From CAVVJA01 sp963801715 (lineage in GTDB: Bacteria; Actinomycetota; Actinomycetes; Mycobacteriales; Jatrophihabitantaceae), in the NCBI GenBank assembly GCA_963801715.1, contig CAWDGB010000015.1, positions 62,001 through 126,000 of the forward strand: DNA of 64,000 bases, read 5' to 3'. Positions 8,756-18,314 of the stretch are shown one piece after another. The notes beneath the pieces were generated by a model that had not been told where the DNA came from, did not search any database, and worked only from the letters and a program-made list of their open reading frames with translations. The stretch's first letter is position 1, and each line of letters begins with the position of its first letter. The position numbers and the translations under genes are program-made.

Positions 8756-9865
8756 TCAGGCGAGGGAGTGATAGAGCCGCCAGGCCCGCTCGGCCACGGC
8801 ATTCCAGTCGTAGCGCGGCACTCGCAGCCGACCGGCCCGCACCAACCCCTCGCGGAGCTGGGTGTCACCCACGACAGCTTCGATCGCCTCAGCCAGCCGG
8901 GCGACGTCGCCGACCGGGGTGACCAGCGCGGCGTCCCCGGCCACCTCGACAAGCGCGGGGACGTCGGAGCAGATGACGGCCGTGCCGCAGGCCATGGCCT
9001 CGATGACGGGCAGCCCGAATCCCTCCGCGCGGCTCGGCATGAGCAGTGCCGTGGCGCGCCGCAGGATGACCGCGAGATCCGGGTCGGCGATCCGTCCGAG
9101 CACCCGGACCTGCTGCGCGGTCAACCCGGCGGCGTGCGCCGAAGCCATGACGTCGACGTCGCCCCATCCGGGCGGGCCGACCACCAGCAGCGGAACGGCG
9201 GTTCTCCCCAGCCGGGCGAGTGCCTGCAGCGCAATGTCGAGACCCTTCCGCGGCTCGAGGGTGGCCACAGTCAGCACGAACCGCTCGGGCAGCCCGAACC
9301 GGGCGACCACTTTCGCGATCTCCTCGTCGGACGGCTCCTGGCGCAGCGCAGGCGTAACACCTGCACCCAGCACATGCACCCGCTCGGCGGGAAACCGCCG
9401 AACCTGGCGAGCCAGCTCATCAGCTACGGCCCGGGTGGGCACGGTGATGGCATCTGCCACTCGGGCGGCACGCGCCGCGGTCGCCCGGTGCCAGCGAGCG
9501 CCTCGGCGGGTGAGGGTCTCGGGATGGGTCCAGGCCACGGTGTCGTGGATCGTGACCACGAGCGGGCAGCGGCGGGGTGGGAACAACTGGGTCGGCGCGT
9601 GGACCAGATCCACCCCCTGGGGCGCGGGGCCGAGGCCCAGCTCCCAGGTCGCGGCCAGTGCGCGTCGTGGCAGCCACAGCTGAGTCGGCGCGGCCAGACC
9701 GGAGATGGCGACTGCATCCACGTCGCGATGCCGAGCAATGAATCCGCGCACGTTGTCGTCCCCGACTGCGGTTCGCGCCAGGGCGGCAGTGAGCTCTCCG
9801 GTGTATCGGCCGGTACCGCCCGGGACCGGTGCGAGGAGCTGTTCCAGCACCACTCCGACGCGCAC
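8756..9865 (-). CDS. GT4 glycosyltransferase
   Basis: A 369-residue GT-B fold glycosyltransferase, paralogous to the next downstream gene (7553-8686). Visible motifs are GGTGRYTGEL in the acceptor domain, LTVATLEPRKG in the linker and EGFGLPVIEAMACGTAV in the donor site. It starts at GTG. A ~70 bp gap separates it from the next downstream gene. It probably adds one sugar of the cell-surface glycan built by this locus; the sugar cannot be assigned. Confidence 0.85.
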   Translation of the reverse strand: MRVGVVLEQLLAPVPGGTGRYTGELTAALARTAVGDDNVRGFIARHRDVDAVAISGLAAPTQLWLPRRALAATWELGLGPAPQGVDLVHAPTQLFPPRRCPLVVTIHDTVAWTHPETLTRRGARWHRATAARAARVADAITVPTRAVADELARQVRRFPAERVHVLGAGVTPALRQEPSDEEIAKVVARFGLPERFVLTVATLEPRKGLDIALQALARLGRTAVPLLVVGPPGWGDVDVMASAHAAGLTAQQVRVLGRIADPDLAVILRRATALLMPSRAEGFGLPVIEAMACGTAVICSDVPALVEVAGDAALVTPVGDVARLAEAIEAVVGDTQLREGLVRAGRLRVPRYDWNAVAERAWRLYHSLA

Positions 9866-9909
9866 CCGACGAGGCTAGCGGCCGGTGACCGCGCGACCGA
9901 AGCCGATGC

Positions 9910-11829
9910 TCAGTCGGCGATCCGCTCGAACGACAGCCGGATGAACGTGTAGTCGAGGCCTACCCGCTTCCAGTGCACCGGGCGCTCCGGGTGCTCGAGC
10001 GCAAGCTCGCCGAGCAAGCGCAACCCGTGTCGATCGGCTTCCTCCACGAACGCCCGGATCTCCTGCGGTCCGAAGATGTGCACCGGAACGCCGTATGCCT
10101 GCAAGCCGGTGGTCGTCAGGGGGTCTTGGTCGTAGTCGGTCGACACGATCAGCACGCCGCCGGGGCGCAGGATCCGCGCGGTCTCGGCCGCGAAGGCCGT
10201 AAGGGGGACGCCGTGCTCGATGACGCTCATGCACGTGACGGCATCGAAGGATCCGCTGCGGTAGTCGGTCTTGGTGATGTCGCCGGGCTCGAAGCGCACG
10301 GGGCCATGCGTGTGGACCCGGCGAAACTCCAGGTTGTTACCGACGAGGTTGCGCACGCCGAGCAGCCGCAGCCACGGCAGGACGGGCGAATAGCGAGCCG
10401 ATCCGGCATCGAGAACGCGAATCTCGGTGCCGAGCCGATTCACGATCGTGCTCACCGCACCGAGTGCGTCCCAGTTCTTCGGCCGGTCTGGATGCAGCGG
10501 CAGTCGTAGTCGCCGGCACTCGCGAACGGCGGCCTCGTATTCGGCGCGAGTCCGCAAGACATCGGTCGGGGCCACCGGCCGAGGGCGCCGGTTGCGGGGA
10601 CGACGACTGGCCACCGCCCGTTGCACCGCCACGCGCGCCCACAGGATCTCTTCGGCGCCGATCTTGGCTGCGTGCAGCGCCCGGCCGCCGGGAGCGGCGG
10701 CTTTCTGCTCGCTTCGATCCGGCTCCGCGAGCTGAGTCGAGCCTGGCCCAACGGAGTCGAGCAGCGTCTTGAGGTATGAATCCCAGTACGGCGCCGGGTC
10801 GACCGGCCGAACCTGCTCCCGCATTCGTTCCGGGTTTCCCGGCTCGTAGAAGCGGTAGAGCGCGTCGCGCAGCGAGTCGACGTCGTCCGGCCGGGCGATG
10901 ACGCCGTCGACGCCGTCGCGTACGTCGTCGGCGAGATGCCCGGCGCTGGTGGTGAGTACTGGCACGCCGAACTCGAAGCCGGCCCATACCGCCTGCGACC
11001 CGGTCGCCGTTCGGTACGGGATCAGCATCGCGTCGACATCGGCGAACAACGACGGGACGTCGTCCGCAGGCACGTATCCGTCGCGCAATTCGACCCGATC
11101 GGCGATGCCCAACCGGGCGCACAGCGCCGCCGTGGCCTCGGTGCCGCCCCAGAACTCGCCCGCCACGCGCAGCCGGACGTCCGGCGGCCCGGCAGCGAGC
11201 GCCCGAAGCGCGACGTCGAGACCCTTGTACGGGCGCACAATGCCGAAGAAGACCAAGCGCCGATGCTCGCCCGGCAGCGGATGACGGCGGATGAAACCGT
11301 CCGGCATGGACGGTGGCAGCGTGGCGATCTCGACCGGCGCTTCGGTCAGAGCCGACGCGACCTGGGCCTCTGTCGACGAGTGGACGATCACCCGGTCGGT
11401 GGCGTTGAGCAGCGCACGAACCAACGGCTCATCGAATCGTCGGCGCTCGTGCGGCAGGACGTTGTGGCAGATGACGACGGTAGCCGCGCCACCGCGTCGC
11501 AGACCGCGCAGCATGACCCAGTAGGGCGGTACCTGGACCGGGGTGATGTGCGCGAACACCACGAGGTCGACGTCGCGCAGCCGGCGCGCCGCTCGGACCC
11601 AGGTGTCCGGCCGATTCCACGACAGGACGCGGTCCGTTGGCGTGAACGGTCGCAGCTCCGGGGCGTCCACCGTCTGCTGTCCGGGATAGAGAAAGGACGG
11701 ATACTGCCGCCGCCACGAGATGATGCCCACGTCGTGGCCGGCCTCGGCAAGGCGATGAGCCAGCATGGTCGTGTGCTGAGCCACGCCACCCTTGATCGGA
11801 TGGGTCGGGCCGACAATCGTGATACGCAC
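9910..11829 (-). CDS. GT4 glycosyltransferase-SAM methyltransferase fusion
   Basis: A 639-residue two-domain enzyme. Residues ~1-365 are GT-B (GPTHPIKGGVAQHTTMLAHR, FFGIVRPYKGLD, then a SQAVWAGFEFG donor site). After a basic, Arg/Pro-rich linker (~365-440), the C-terminal ~200 residues are a class I SAM-dependent methyltransferase (VLDAGSARYSP motif I, FDAVTCMSVIEH, RILRPGGVLIVSTD). The frame is continuous, so the fusion is real in this sequence. It could transfer a sugar and methylate it, but coupling of the two activities is inference. Confidence 0.83.
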   Translation of the reverse strand: MRITIVGPTHPIKGGVAQHTTMLAHRLAEAGHDVGIISWRRQYPSFLYPGQQTVDAPELRPFTPTDRVLSWNRPDTWVRAARRLRDVDLVVFAHITPVQVPPYWVMLRGLRRGGAATVVICHNVLPHERRRFDEPLVRALLNATDRVIVHSSTEAQVASALTEAPVEIATLPPSMPDGFIRRHPLPGEHRRLVFFGIVRPYKGLDVALRALAAGPPDVRLRVAGEFWGGTEATAALCARLGIADRVELRDGYVPADDVPSLFADVDAMLIPYRTATGSQAVWAGFEFGVPVLTTSAGHLADDVRDGVDGVIARPDDVDSLRDALYRFYEPGNPERMREQVRPVDPAPYWDSYLKTLLDSVGPGSTQLAEPDRSEQKAAAPGGRALHAAKIGAEEILWARVAVQRAVASRRPRNRRPRPVAPTDVLRTRAEYEAAVRECRRLRLPLHPDRPKNWDALGAVSTIVNRLGTEIRVLDAGSARYSPVLPWLRLLGVRNLVGNNLEFRRVHTHGPVRFEPGDITKTDYRSGSFDAVTCMSVIEHGVPLTAFAAETARILRPGGVLIVSTDYDQDPLTTTGLQAYGVPVHIFGPQEIRAFVEEADRHGLRLLGELALEHPERPVHWKRVGLDYTFIRLSFERIAD

Positions 11830-12003
11830 GCCGCGAGTCTAGGGGCCTCCGCCAATAGGGGCGCCGCAGCCGAGCCGGAGTCCAGGCGTCGGTCCGGCAA
11901 GGCGGAGGAGGAAGGCACTAGCAGCGCTAATGCCGACGACGACAACGACGCCGGTCGGCGTCTGGGCCCGGCGCAGGCCGGCAGTTCCTGTTGGCGGAGG
12001 TCC

Positions 12004-12996
12004 CTAGGGGCCGGCGCGCTGCGAGCTGTGCCGGGTGAGGACTAGCGCGACCCCGGCCTGGGCGAAGTCGAGAACCGCGAGCATCACCCGGGAGAGCAGC
12101 ACGACCACGACGATCTCGTCGTGCGTCAACATGGCCGCAGTCGCGCCGAAGCCGCTGAGGGCCAACCCGAGCACGGCCTCACGCACCCCGGCACCGGCGG
12201 GGGCTGGAATGAAGATCGTCCCGGCGCTGTAAGCCAGTGCGAACCCGCCGATGGCCGGCGCGAGCGACTTCCCGGGATCACCGCCGAGCGAAACAACGAG
12301 AGCCCAACACTGCAATCCGAGCAGGAGCCAGGACAACGCTGACCAACCCAGGCACGCGCGCAGCGTCTGCCAGCGCAAGTCCAACTCGATGGGCGGACGG
12401 CGGAGCAGCCGTAGCGCGATGTCCACGGCGGCACCGACGACTCGGGGATGAACGAGTGCTATACCGATCGGGATGATCACGACGAGCCACCACCAGCCGG
12501 CTGCTGTCCCGGCACTTGCCGCGAGGACCAACACCAGACCGAGACTTGTCGCCACGACGAGCGAATAGAGCAGCGCCAACACGCCCGCCGTAGCCGCCGA
12601 TCGCCGGGCGATGCCGTAGCGGCGGCCCATCTCGGTGATGGCGACGATCGGCCATATAGAGCCCGGGATGTACTTGCCGAGCTGGCTGACGAATTGCACC
12701 CGCGCCACCTCTAGGATCGGCAGCGGCGGTGCGATCATGCGGAGTACAGCGCCGAAGCTGAAGGCGGCGGCCCACTGGCCCGCGACGGCGCAGATGATGG
12801 CGACGACGATCCACGCCGGTCGGGCGTGGCTGATCGCGTCGCGCACCCCGTTCCATCGGGTGCCGATATAGACGGCACCGAACACGAGAACAGCCACGCC
12901 GAAGGCAATCTTGACGATCCGGCTGGCCAGCGAGCGCCGACGCGGTGCTGCGATCCCGTTGTCGGTGGTCTGTGCGTTCGTCTCCGTCGAACTCAC
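12004..12996 (-). CDS. Lysylphosphatidylglycerol synthase TM-domain (flippase-like) membrane protein
   Basis: A 330-residue polytopic membrane protein of the UPF0104/AglD-like family, with about eight hydrophobic segments. It contains QLGKYIPGSIWPIVAITEMG, nearly the same motif as in the paralogue at 28273-29298. It has no MprF synthase domain, so lysyl-PG synthesis is unlikely. Members often accompany polyprenyl-phosphate glycosyltransferases and are suspected to help move lipid-linked sugars. GTG at 12996 overlaps the upstream GT2 stop as GTGA; the open frame beyond it is antisense sequence of that GT2 gene. Confidence 0.82.
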   Translation of the reverse strand: MSSTETNAQTTDNGIAAPRRRSLASRIVKIAFGVAVLVFGAVYIGTRWNGVRDAISHARPAWIVVAIICAVAGQWAAAFSFGAVLRMIAPPLPILEVARVQFVSQLGKYIPGSIWPIVAITEMGRRYGIARRSAATAGVLALLYSLVVATSLGLVLVLAASAGTAAGWWWLVVIIPIGIALVHPRVVGAAVDIALRLLRRPPIELDLRWQTLRACLGWSALSWLLLGLQCWALVVSLGGDPGKSLAPAIGGFALAYSAGTIFIPAPAGAGVREAVLGLALSGFGATAAMLTHDEIVVVVLLSRVMLAVLDFAQAGVALVLTRHSSQRAGP

Positions 12997-14051
12997 CGAT
13001 CGTCCCGGGACCTCACGATGAGGTCCGCGAGAAGTGCGATCGAGCCGATCATGAGCCCGGTCAGCAGAAGCAAGAGTGTGCTCGTCGTCAGTCGAAGGTG
13101 ATAACGGGCGATGTCGACGACGCCCTTGACGAACCCGATGAAGAAGATCCACAACGCCAATGGCATGAGGACCTTGATCGGATTGAAGTACATCACCATC
13201 CGCAGCACTTGCAGGATGTAGCGGTAGGCGTCCTTGATGAAGTGAAACTTGCTGGTTCCCGCCCGTTTGGCGTAGTCGATCGGCAGGTAGTCGATCGCGT
13301 GCTGGTTGGACAGAAACGACATCGTGATCGTCGTGACGCACGAGAATCCCGGCGGGAGCAACCGAAGATACGGCAGGGACACGTCCCGGCGGAATGCGCG
13401 CAGCCCCGAGTTCAGATCGGGAATCTTCGTCGACGACAACGCTTCGGCGAGCTTCCGGATCACGTACTTGGCCGGTATCCGGAAGATCTTGTGCGTGCCC
13501 TGCTCGCTGGTTCGGGCACCAACGACCTGATCGACGTCGGGATGGTCGATGAGGTACTGGACGAACTCGGGAATCCGCTCGTTCGGATACGTCATGTCGG
13601 CGTCGGTCCAGACGACGATGCGGCCCCGGGCCTCCGCGGTGCCTATCCGCCGAGCGGTGCCAGACCCACCATTGCGGCGGAACGGCATCAGGCGCATGTG
13701 CGGGTAGTGCGGCAACTCGTCACGTAGCACCGCGAGCGTGTTGTCGGTCGACTTGTCGTCGATGATGAGCAGTTCGTAGCTGAAGTCGCTTGCGTCCAGC
13801 GCCTTCGCGATGCGCTCCAGCTCGTCGCGTACGTGATCTTGCTCGTTGAAGCAGGGCAGGACGACAGTGACATCCAGGCTGTTCGCCTGACCATCGTCAA
13901 CCCCGACCGACTGGCTGGGGTGGTGCGAGACGATCGAGGGCACAGGATGTGCGGTCACGGCGAGGAAGGCTCCTTGGGACGCGGCTGAGCCTGAGGTGCT
14001 GCTGCCAGGAAGGAACGTCCGCGATCCTATCTGTTCGCCGCTCTCGGGCAT
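12993..14051 (-). CDS. GT2 polyprenyl-phosphate glycosyltransferase (DPM1/GtrB-like)
   Basis: A 352-residue GT2 enzyme with VTVVLPCFNEQDHV, IIDDKSTDNT and the metal-binding TDADMT, followed by two C-terminal hydrophobic segments (around 285-310 and 318-342). This layout fits enzymes that load a sugar onto polyprenyl phosphate for later use outside the membrane. The first ~55 residues are poorly conserved, so a later start is possible, but ATG at 14051 lies two bases after the upstream stop. It is coupled to the flippase-like gene downstream and sits beside a GT-C protein, which could use the lipid-linked sugar. Confidence 0.83.
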   Translation of the reverse strand: MPESGEQIGSRTFLPGSSTSGSAASQGAFLAVTAHPVPSIVSHHPSQSVGVDDGQANSLDVTVVLPCFNEQDHVRDELERIAKALDASDFSYELLIIDDKSTDNTLAVLRDELPHYPHMRLMPFRRNGGSGTARRIGTAEARGRIVVWTDADMTYPNERIPEFVQYLIDHPDVDQVVGARTSEQGTHKIFRIPAKYVIRKLAEALSSTKIPDLNSGLRAFRRDVSLPYLRLLPPGFSCVTTITMSFLSNQHAIDYLPIDYAKRAGTSKFHFIKDAYRYILQVLRMVMYFNPIKVLMPLALWIFFIGFVKGVVDIARYHLRLTTSTLLLLLTGLMIGSIALLADLIVRSRDDR

Positions 14052-14053
14052 CG

Positions 14054-16133
14054 TCAGCTCGCCGTCAGCCGGTAGACAGTCATCGAATACCTATAGTCCT
14101 GCGTGGTCTTCGGCCGGCTGTCGAAGGTCTCGGCCCAGTGCGGTAGAACGCCGGCGAACTGAGCTACCTTCGTGCTCGTTACGCCGGGTACAGCGGGCGG
14201 CGCATTGTTTCGATCGGCGACGTAGAAGATAGGTCGCCCGGATTGAGCGAAGTGGTTGACGTAGTTACTGACTGCCTGCGGGATGCGAGTCGCGGGCAGC
14301 AGAGCGCTCGACTGATTGGTGATGGTGAGTAGCGGGCCACCGAAAAGTATCCACGGGGCCGCACAGCAATACTGCGAGTTTTCCCAGAGGTACACGCCCC
14401 GCTGGTCGCCGGCAAGGGCCGCGACCTGCTTTTCGACCTCGATCGAGCCGCCGTTCTCGTTGTGGCTCCGCAGCGGCCATGACTCGCTGAGGTTGAACAC
14501 CGTGAGCGCAACGATGGTCGCGGCGACGGCGACGACGCCAACGCCGCGGTTCATCAGCCGCCTGATCACGAGGAAGCCAAGCGTCACGCCGCACCCGATG
14601 AGCAGCACCATCGAGGGCACGACACTCGTCACGAATCGGCGGGTCGCCCACATGAGATACGGCGAATTCCGCACGTGGTAGCAGTACAGCGTCAACAGTC
14701 CCACTGCGGGCAGCGCGACCAGCCAACGATCGAATCGCCATCGCCGGACGGCGACATAGCCGATTCCGGCGAGCATCAGGGCTAACCCGGGAAGCGTGAA
14801 GAACCAACTGAGCCGGATCAGGGACGCCTCGTCGTACGAGCGTTGCGGCACGCCGCGGACGAGGACGTAATCAGCGCCGAACAGGCGCGGGCGTAGCCCG
14901 CCCAGCAGCAGGAGTCCGCCACACACGACAACGAAAGCCGTCCCCAACCAGAGCTGGGTCCGCCGTTGTGCGCCCCAGGCGAGCACCGCTTCGATTCCTC
15001 GGCGCTGCCACGCGATCAGGCCGCCGACCAGCACCATGCCGAGCATCGCGGCGAGAACGGTGCGGAAGGAAGGCACCCCGTTCGCCACCGTGTAGGTGTG
15101 AGCTAGGCCGTAGGCCTGGTAGAAGCCGTAGGGAAGCAGCACGAGCAAACCACCGGCGAACCACGCGGCCCGTCGGTCGAATCGGCGAGCGGCGAGTAGC
15201 GCGCACAACGTCGCCCAGCCGATCAGGACGAGGACGATGCCATCGGCTCGCTCGAGGTAGGAGAGCGAAAGCAAAACGCCAGCAGTCGCAGCGGCCGTGC
15301 GCCAGCCCATCTGGATCGCGAGAATGACGCCGAGCATCGTGCCCATGAACAACATCTGTCCGAAGATCTCGGCGGTCGGGTACTTCGCTTGCCATACCTC
15401 GAGCATGTTGGTCGGCAGGAGGGCCGCGGTGAGCCAGGCCGCGGGGAGTCCGGCGATGCGGCGAGCGACGGCCACGGCCAGCCCGACCGCGATGACCCCC
15501 AGGAGCGAGACGGTGTTGAACAGGCCGGTGAAGCCGCCTACGTCATTCGCCGTCGCGAGCAGCGCCGGCCATAGGTGGTAGAACTGAGGAAAGATCGTTC
15601 CGGGCGGACCCGCCCGGCTTGTCCCACATCGCGGGCCAGGGTGGTGCCGTGACTCCCGCTACCGACACCCGAGTGCCGGGCAGGTTCGCGGCGATGAGGT
15701 CGTCGGTGAACTCGATCGAGTGGGTTCGGGAGATCATGACCGCGTGTTCGATGTAGGCGCCGGGGTCACGATCACCGGTCCCATATTCGAAGCCCGGGAA
15801 CATCATGATCGCGGCTAGTACCAGGCCAGCCACGACAGGTATCAGCCCAGGAGCGTCCAAGCGCACCTTCGGGCGGTCAAAGCGCCAGACCACGAGGACG
15901 GCGACGACCACCACGAGTGCCGACGCCACGGCGATGATGGGCAACGTCGCGTGGCCGAGATGGGCCGAGGCGAGCGACGCGAGGGCGACGATCCCCACGA
16001 TCGCCGCGACAGCCAGGGTGACCAGCTCGGCGACTGTCAGCGGCCTCCGGGCGGCAGTCGGCTCGGCAACTGGCTCCCCGACCTCAAGTGGTGGCGAACT
16101 CCGAAGAAGGTCGGTTTGCGAAGCTCGCGACAC
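14054..16133 (-). pseudogene. GT-C type membrane glycosyltransferase, interrupted by one frameshift
   Basis: Two adjacent frames form one polytopic membrane protein of ~690 residues. The N-terminal piece runs from 16133 to about 15600 and has the loop motif GDRDPGAY, where GT-C enzymes keep catalytic acids. The C-terminal piece continues in another frame from about 15600 (PGTIFPQFYHLWPALLATA) to 14054. The break falls at a GC-rich palindrome near 15600-15617. The intact 698-residue paralogue at 38240-40336 has the same layout across the join, so one missing or extra base explains it. It may be an assembly error rather than a dead gene. Confidence 0.75.
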
Positions 16134-16277
16134 GCCGCGGTAGCTTACCTTGCCCGGCGATGGCTCCGGGCCAGCATCAATACGGTTTGCGGTCCAGAAG
16201 TCCGCTGGGGGTGTGGACCACGAGGATCATCGCAGTCTCGACGCGGATCGTCCGCGCGCTCGGATTACGGTGCGTGC

Positions 16278-17300
16278 ATGGGTGACGCCTCACCGGGGTC
16301 GCGGGGTGAGGCAACCTCACACACCCGGGTCACCGTGGTTGTGGTGACGTGGCAGGGTGCCGAACTGCTGCCCACCTGCCTTGATTCGCTGGCCGCGCAG
16401 ACCATGCCGCATCGGGTGTTGGTAGTTGACAACGCGTCGACCGATGGCACCGCCGAGACGCTCACGCGATACGACGTCGACGTGTTGACCCTCGATCGAA
16501 ACACCGGTTTCGCCGGCGGGGTCGCGGCGGCGCTTGACGTTGTGCGCTCGGACTACGTCGCTTTGCTCAACAACGACGCGGCGGCCGATCCGAGATGGCT
16601 CGAGGTGTCGGCCGCGCTGCTGGACAGCAACCTCGACACAGCCGCTGTCACGGCACGCCTGGTGTTGTGGGACGCGGACCGCGAGGGCCGGGCCATCCTC
16701 AACAACGCCGGCGTGGCACTCGTGGCCGGCGGATATGGGACCGACCGCGGGTTCGGACAACCCGACGGCCCGCCGTTTGACCAGCGCCAGGAGGTCTTCG
16801 GCTTTTCCGGCGGTGCGTGCATGCTTCGCCGATCTGCGGTGGAGGCGATTGGCGGAATCGCGCCCGAGTTCTTCATGTACTACGAGGACGCCGACTTGTC
16901 CTGGCGCATGCGGCTCGCCGGCTACACAATCCGCTACGAGCCGGCAGCTACCGTTCGCCATCGGCACGGTGCATCAAGCGACCTCCGGTCTGAATCGTTT
17001 GCCTATTTCACCGAGCGCAATCGCTTGTTGATGCTGCTGCGCTGCGCGCCCTTCGGTTTCGCGATTCGCCAGGTGGGGCGGTTCGTCGTGACGACACTCT
17101 CGCTGGCCGTCCGGCGCCTGATGAGGCAGCGGATCCCAGACGCGGCGGTATTCCGACCGCGCGTGCGACTGCGCGCATTGCTCGGAGTAGCTCGCGCGGC
17201 CCGCTGGGCGATCCAGACCCGGCGCGAGATCGGCACGCGCCTGACAGTGCCAAGGAGCACAGTCATCGAAACCTGGCTCGGACGTCGGACGCGCGATTGA
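16278..17300 (+). CDS. GT2 glycosyltransferase
   Basis: A 340-residue family 2 glycosyltransferase with VTVVVVTWQGAELLP, VVDNASTDGT, LLNNDAAADP (metal site) and the acceptor motif EFFMYYEDADLSWRMRLAGY. ATG at 16278 begins MGDASPGSRGEA; the frame is open further upstream without conserved content. It is the first gene of the rightward run leading to the ABC exporter and is divergent from the GT-C gene (144 bp gap, likely promoters). Closely similar to the GT2 gene at 20494, which has about 120 extra internal residues. Rhamnosyl- or similar transferase; donor unknown. Confidence 0.86.
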   Translation: MGDASPGSRGEATSHTRVTVVVVTWQGAELLPTCLDSLAAQTMPHRVLVVDNASTDGTAETLTRYDVDVLTLDRNTGFAGGVAAALDVVRSDYVALLNNDAAADPRWLEVSAALLDSNLDTAAVTARLVLWDADREGRAILNNAGVALVAGGYGTDRGFGQPDGPPFDQRQEVFGFSGGACMLRRSAVEAIGGIAPEFFMYYEDADLSWRMRLAGYTIRYEPAATVRHRHGASSDLRSESFAYFTERNRLLMLLRCAPFGFAIRQVGRFVVTTLSLAVRRLMRQRIPDAAVFRPRVRLRALLGVARAARWAIQTRREIGTRLTVPRSTVIETWLGRRTRD

Positions 17301-17377
17301 CGAACTGACCGACTCGCGTCGGCGGCTCGGCCCGGCCCGGCGCAAAAGCCACCCAGGTATCGTTACGTGACCAGTGA

Positions 17378-18310
17378 GTGAAGTCCGCGCGGACGGACGA
17401 AAGCGACAGTTCCGACGCGGGCGAAGGGATGGATGTGGCGGCCACAGCCAGTGCCGACGAGCGCGCTCGCGCCCAAGGGCGGGTGCGCTGGGAGCTACTC
17501 CTCGGGATCATCCGCAAGGATCTCAAGGTCAAGTATCAGGGCAGTGCGCTCGGGTTCGTGTGGTCCCTGATCAATCCGCTGGTACTCCTCGCGGTCTACA
17601 CGTTCGTCTTCCAGATCGTGCTGCGAGCGGGAATTCCCAAGTTCGGCTTCTTCCTGCTGTCGGCGTTGCTCCCCTGGAGCTTCCTCAGCGGATCCGTCAC
17701 CTTCGCCACTGATGCGGTCGTCGGCAACGCCGGTCTAGTCCGGAAGGTCCCATTTCCGCTCAGCGTGCTGCCGATGACCGCAGTCGGCTTCAACCTCACC
17801 CACTTCGGTCTGCAGATGCTGGTGCTGCTGGCCGTGATGCTGGTAACCGGATTTACCAGTTTCCTTGGGGTGCAGGTGCTGCTGGCCATCCCAGCGATCG
17901 CGGTCGCCATCATTCTGACCGTTGGTTTGTCCTACCTGGTCGCGGCGCTGAATGTGCGGTACCGCGATACCAAACACCTCGTTGAGATTGTGCTAATGGC
18001 AGGATTCTGGGCGTGCCCGATTGTCTACTCGGTGTCGCAAATCTCGGACAAGGGCCCGTTTGTTCGCTGGCCGTGGCTCGTTGACGCGTACTACCTGAAC
18101 CCAATGGCTGGCGTATCCGTGTCCATGCAACGCGCGTTGTACGGAGCCGGTCACACGTACGGCGCCCCGCCCACCCCCGTGCTGCCCGACCCTGGTTACC
18201 TGTTCTACGTGGAGAAGCTGGCCGTCGGGGCGATTCCGTCCCTGCTCATTCTCGCCTTGGGCCTGTACGTCTACCACCGGATGTCGGCGGACTTCGCCGA
18301 GGAGCTCTGA
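17378..18310 (+). CDS. wzm: Polysaccharide ABC exporter permease (Wzm)
   Basis: A 310-residue ABC-2 type permease with an N-terminal amphipathic region, IIRKDLKVKYQGSALGFVWS and about six membrane segments. This is the Wzm/TagG signature, for export of undecaprenyl- or decaprenyl-linked polysaccharide. The GTG start at 17378 is taken; ATG at 17429 is an alternative. The ATPase partner follows after four bases. It exports the lipid-linked glycan made by the surrounding transferases across the cytoplasmic membrane. Confidence 0.9.
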   Translation: MKSARTDESDSSDAGEGMDVAATASADERARAQGRVRWELLLGIIRKDLKVKYQGSALGFVWSLINPLVLLAVYTFVFQIVLRAGIPKFGFFLLSALLPWSFLSGSVTFATDAVVGNAGLVRKVPFPLSVLPMTAVGFNLTHFGLQMLVLLAVMLVTGFTSFLGVQVLLAIPAIAVAIILTVGLSYLVAALNVRYRDTKHLVEIVLMAGFWACPIVYSVSQISDKGPFVRWPWLVDAYYLNPMAGVSVSMQRALYGAGHTYGAPPTPVLPDPGYLFYVEKLAVGAIPSLLILALGLYVYHRMSADFAEEL

Positions 18311-18314
18311 GTCG

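Noticed and set aside
12997..13341. N-terminal extension of the flippase-like protein
   Set aside because: It overlaps the GT2 gene antisense-like in another frame; the GTGA overlap fixes the start at 12996.
15595..15620. GC-rich palindrome near 15600 as a transcription terminator
   Set aside because: It lies within coding sequence of the GT-C protein; it more likely explains the frame error.
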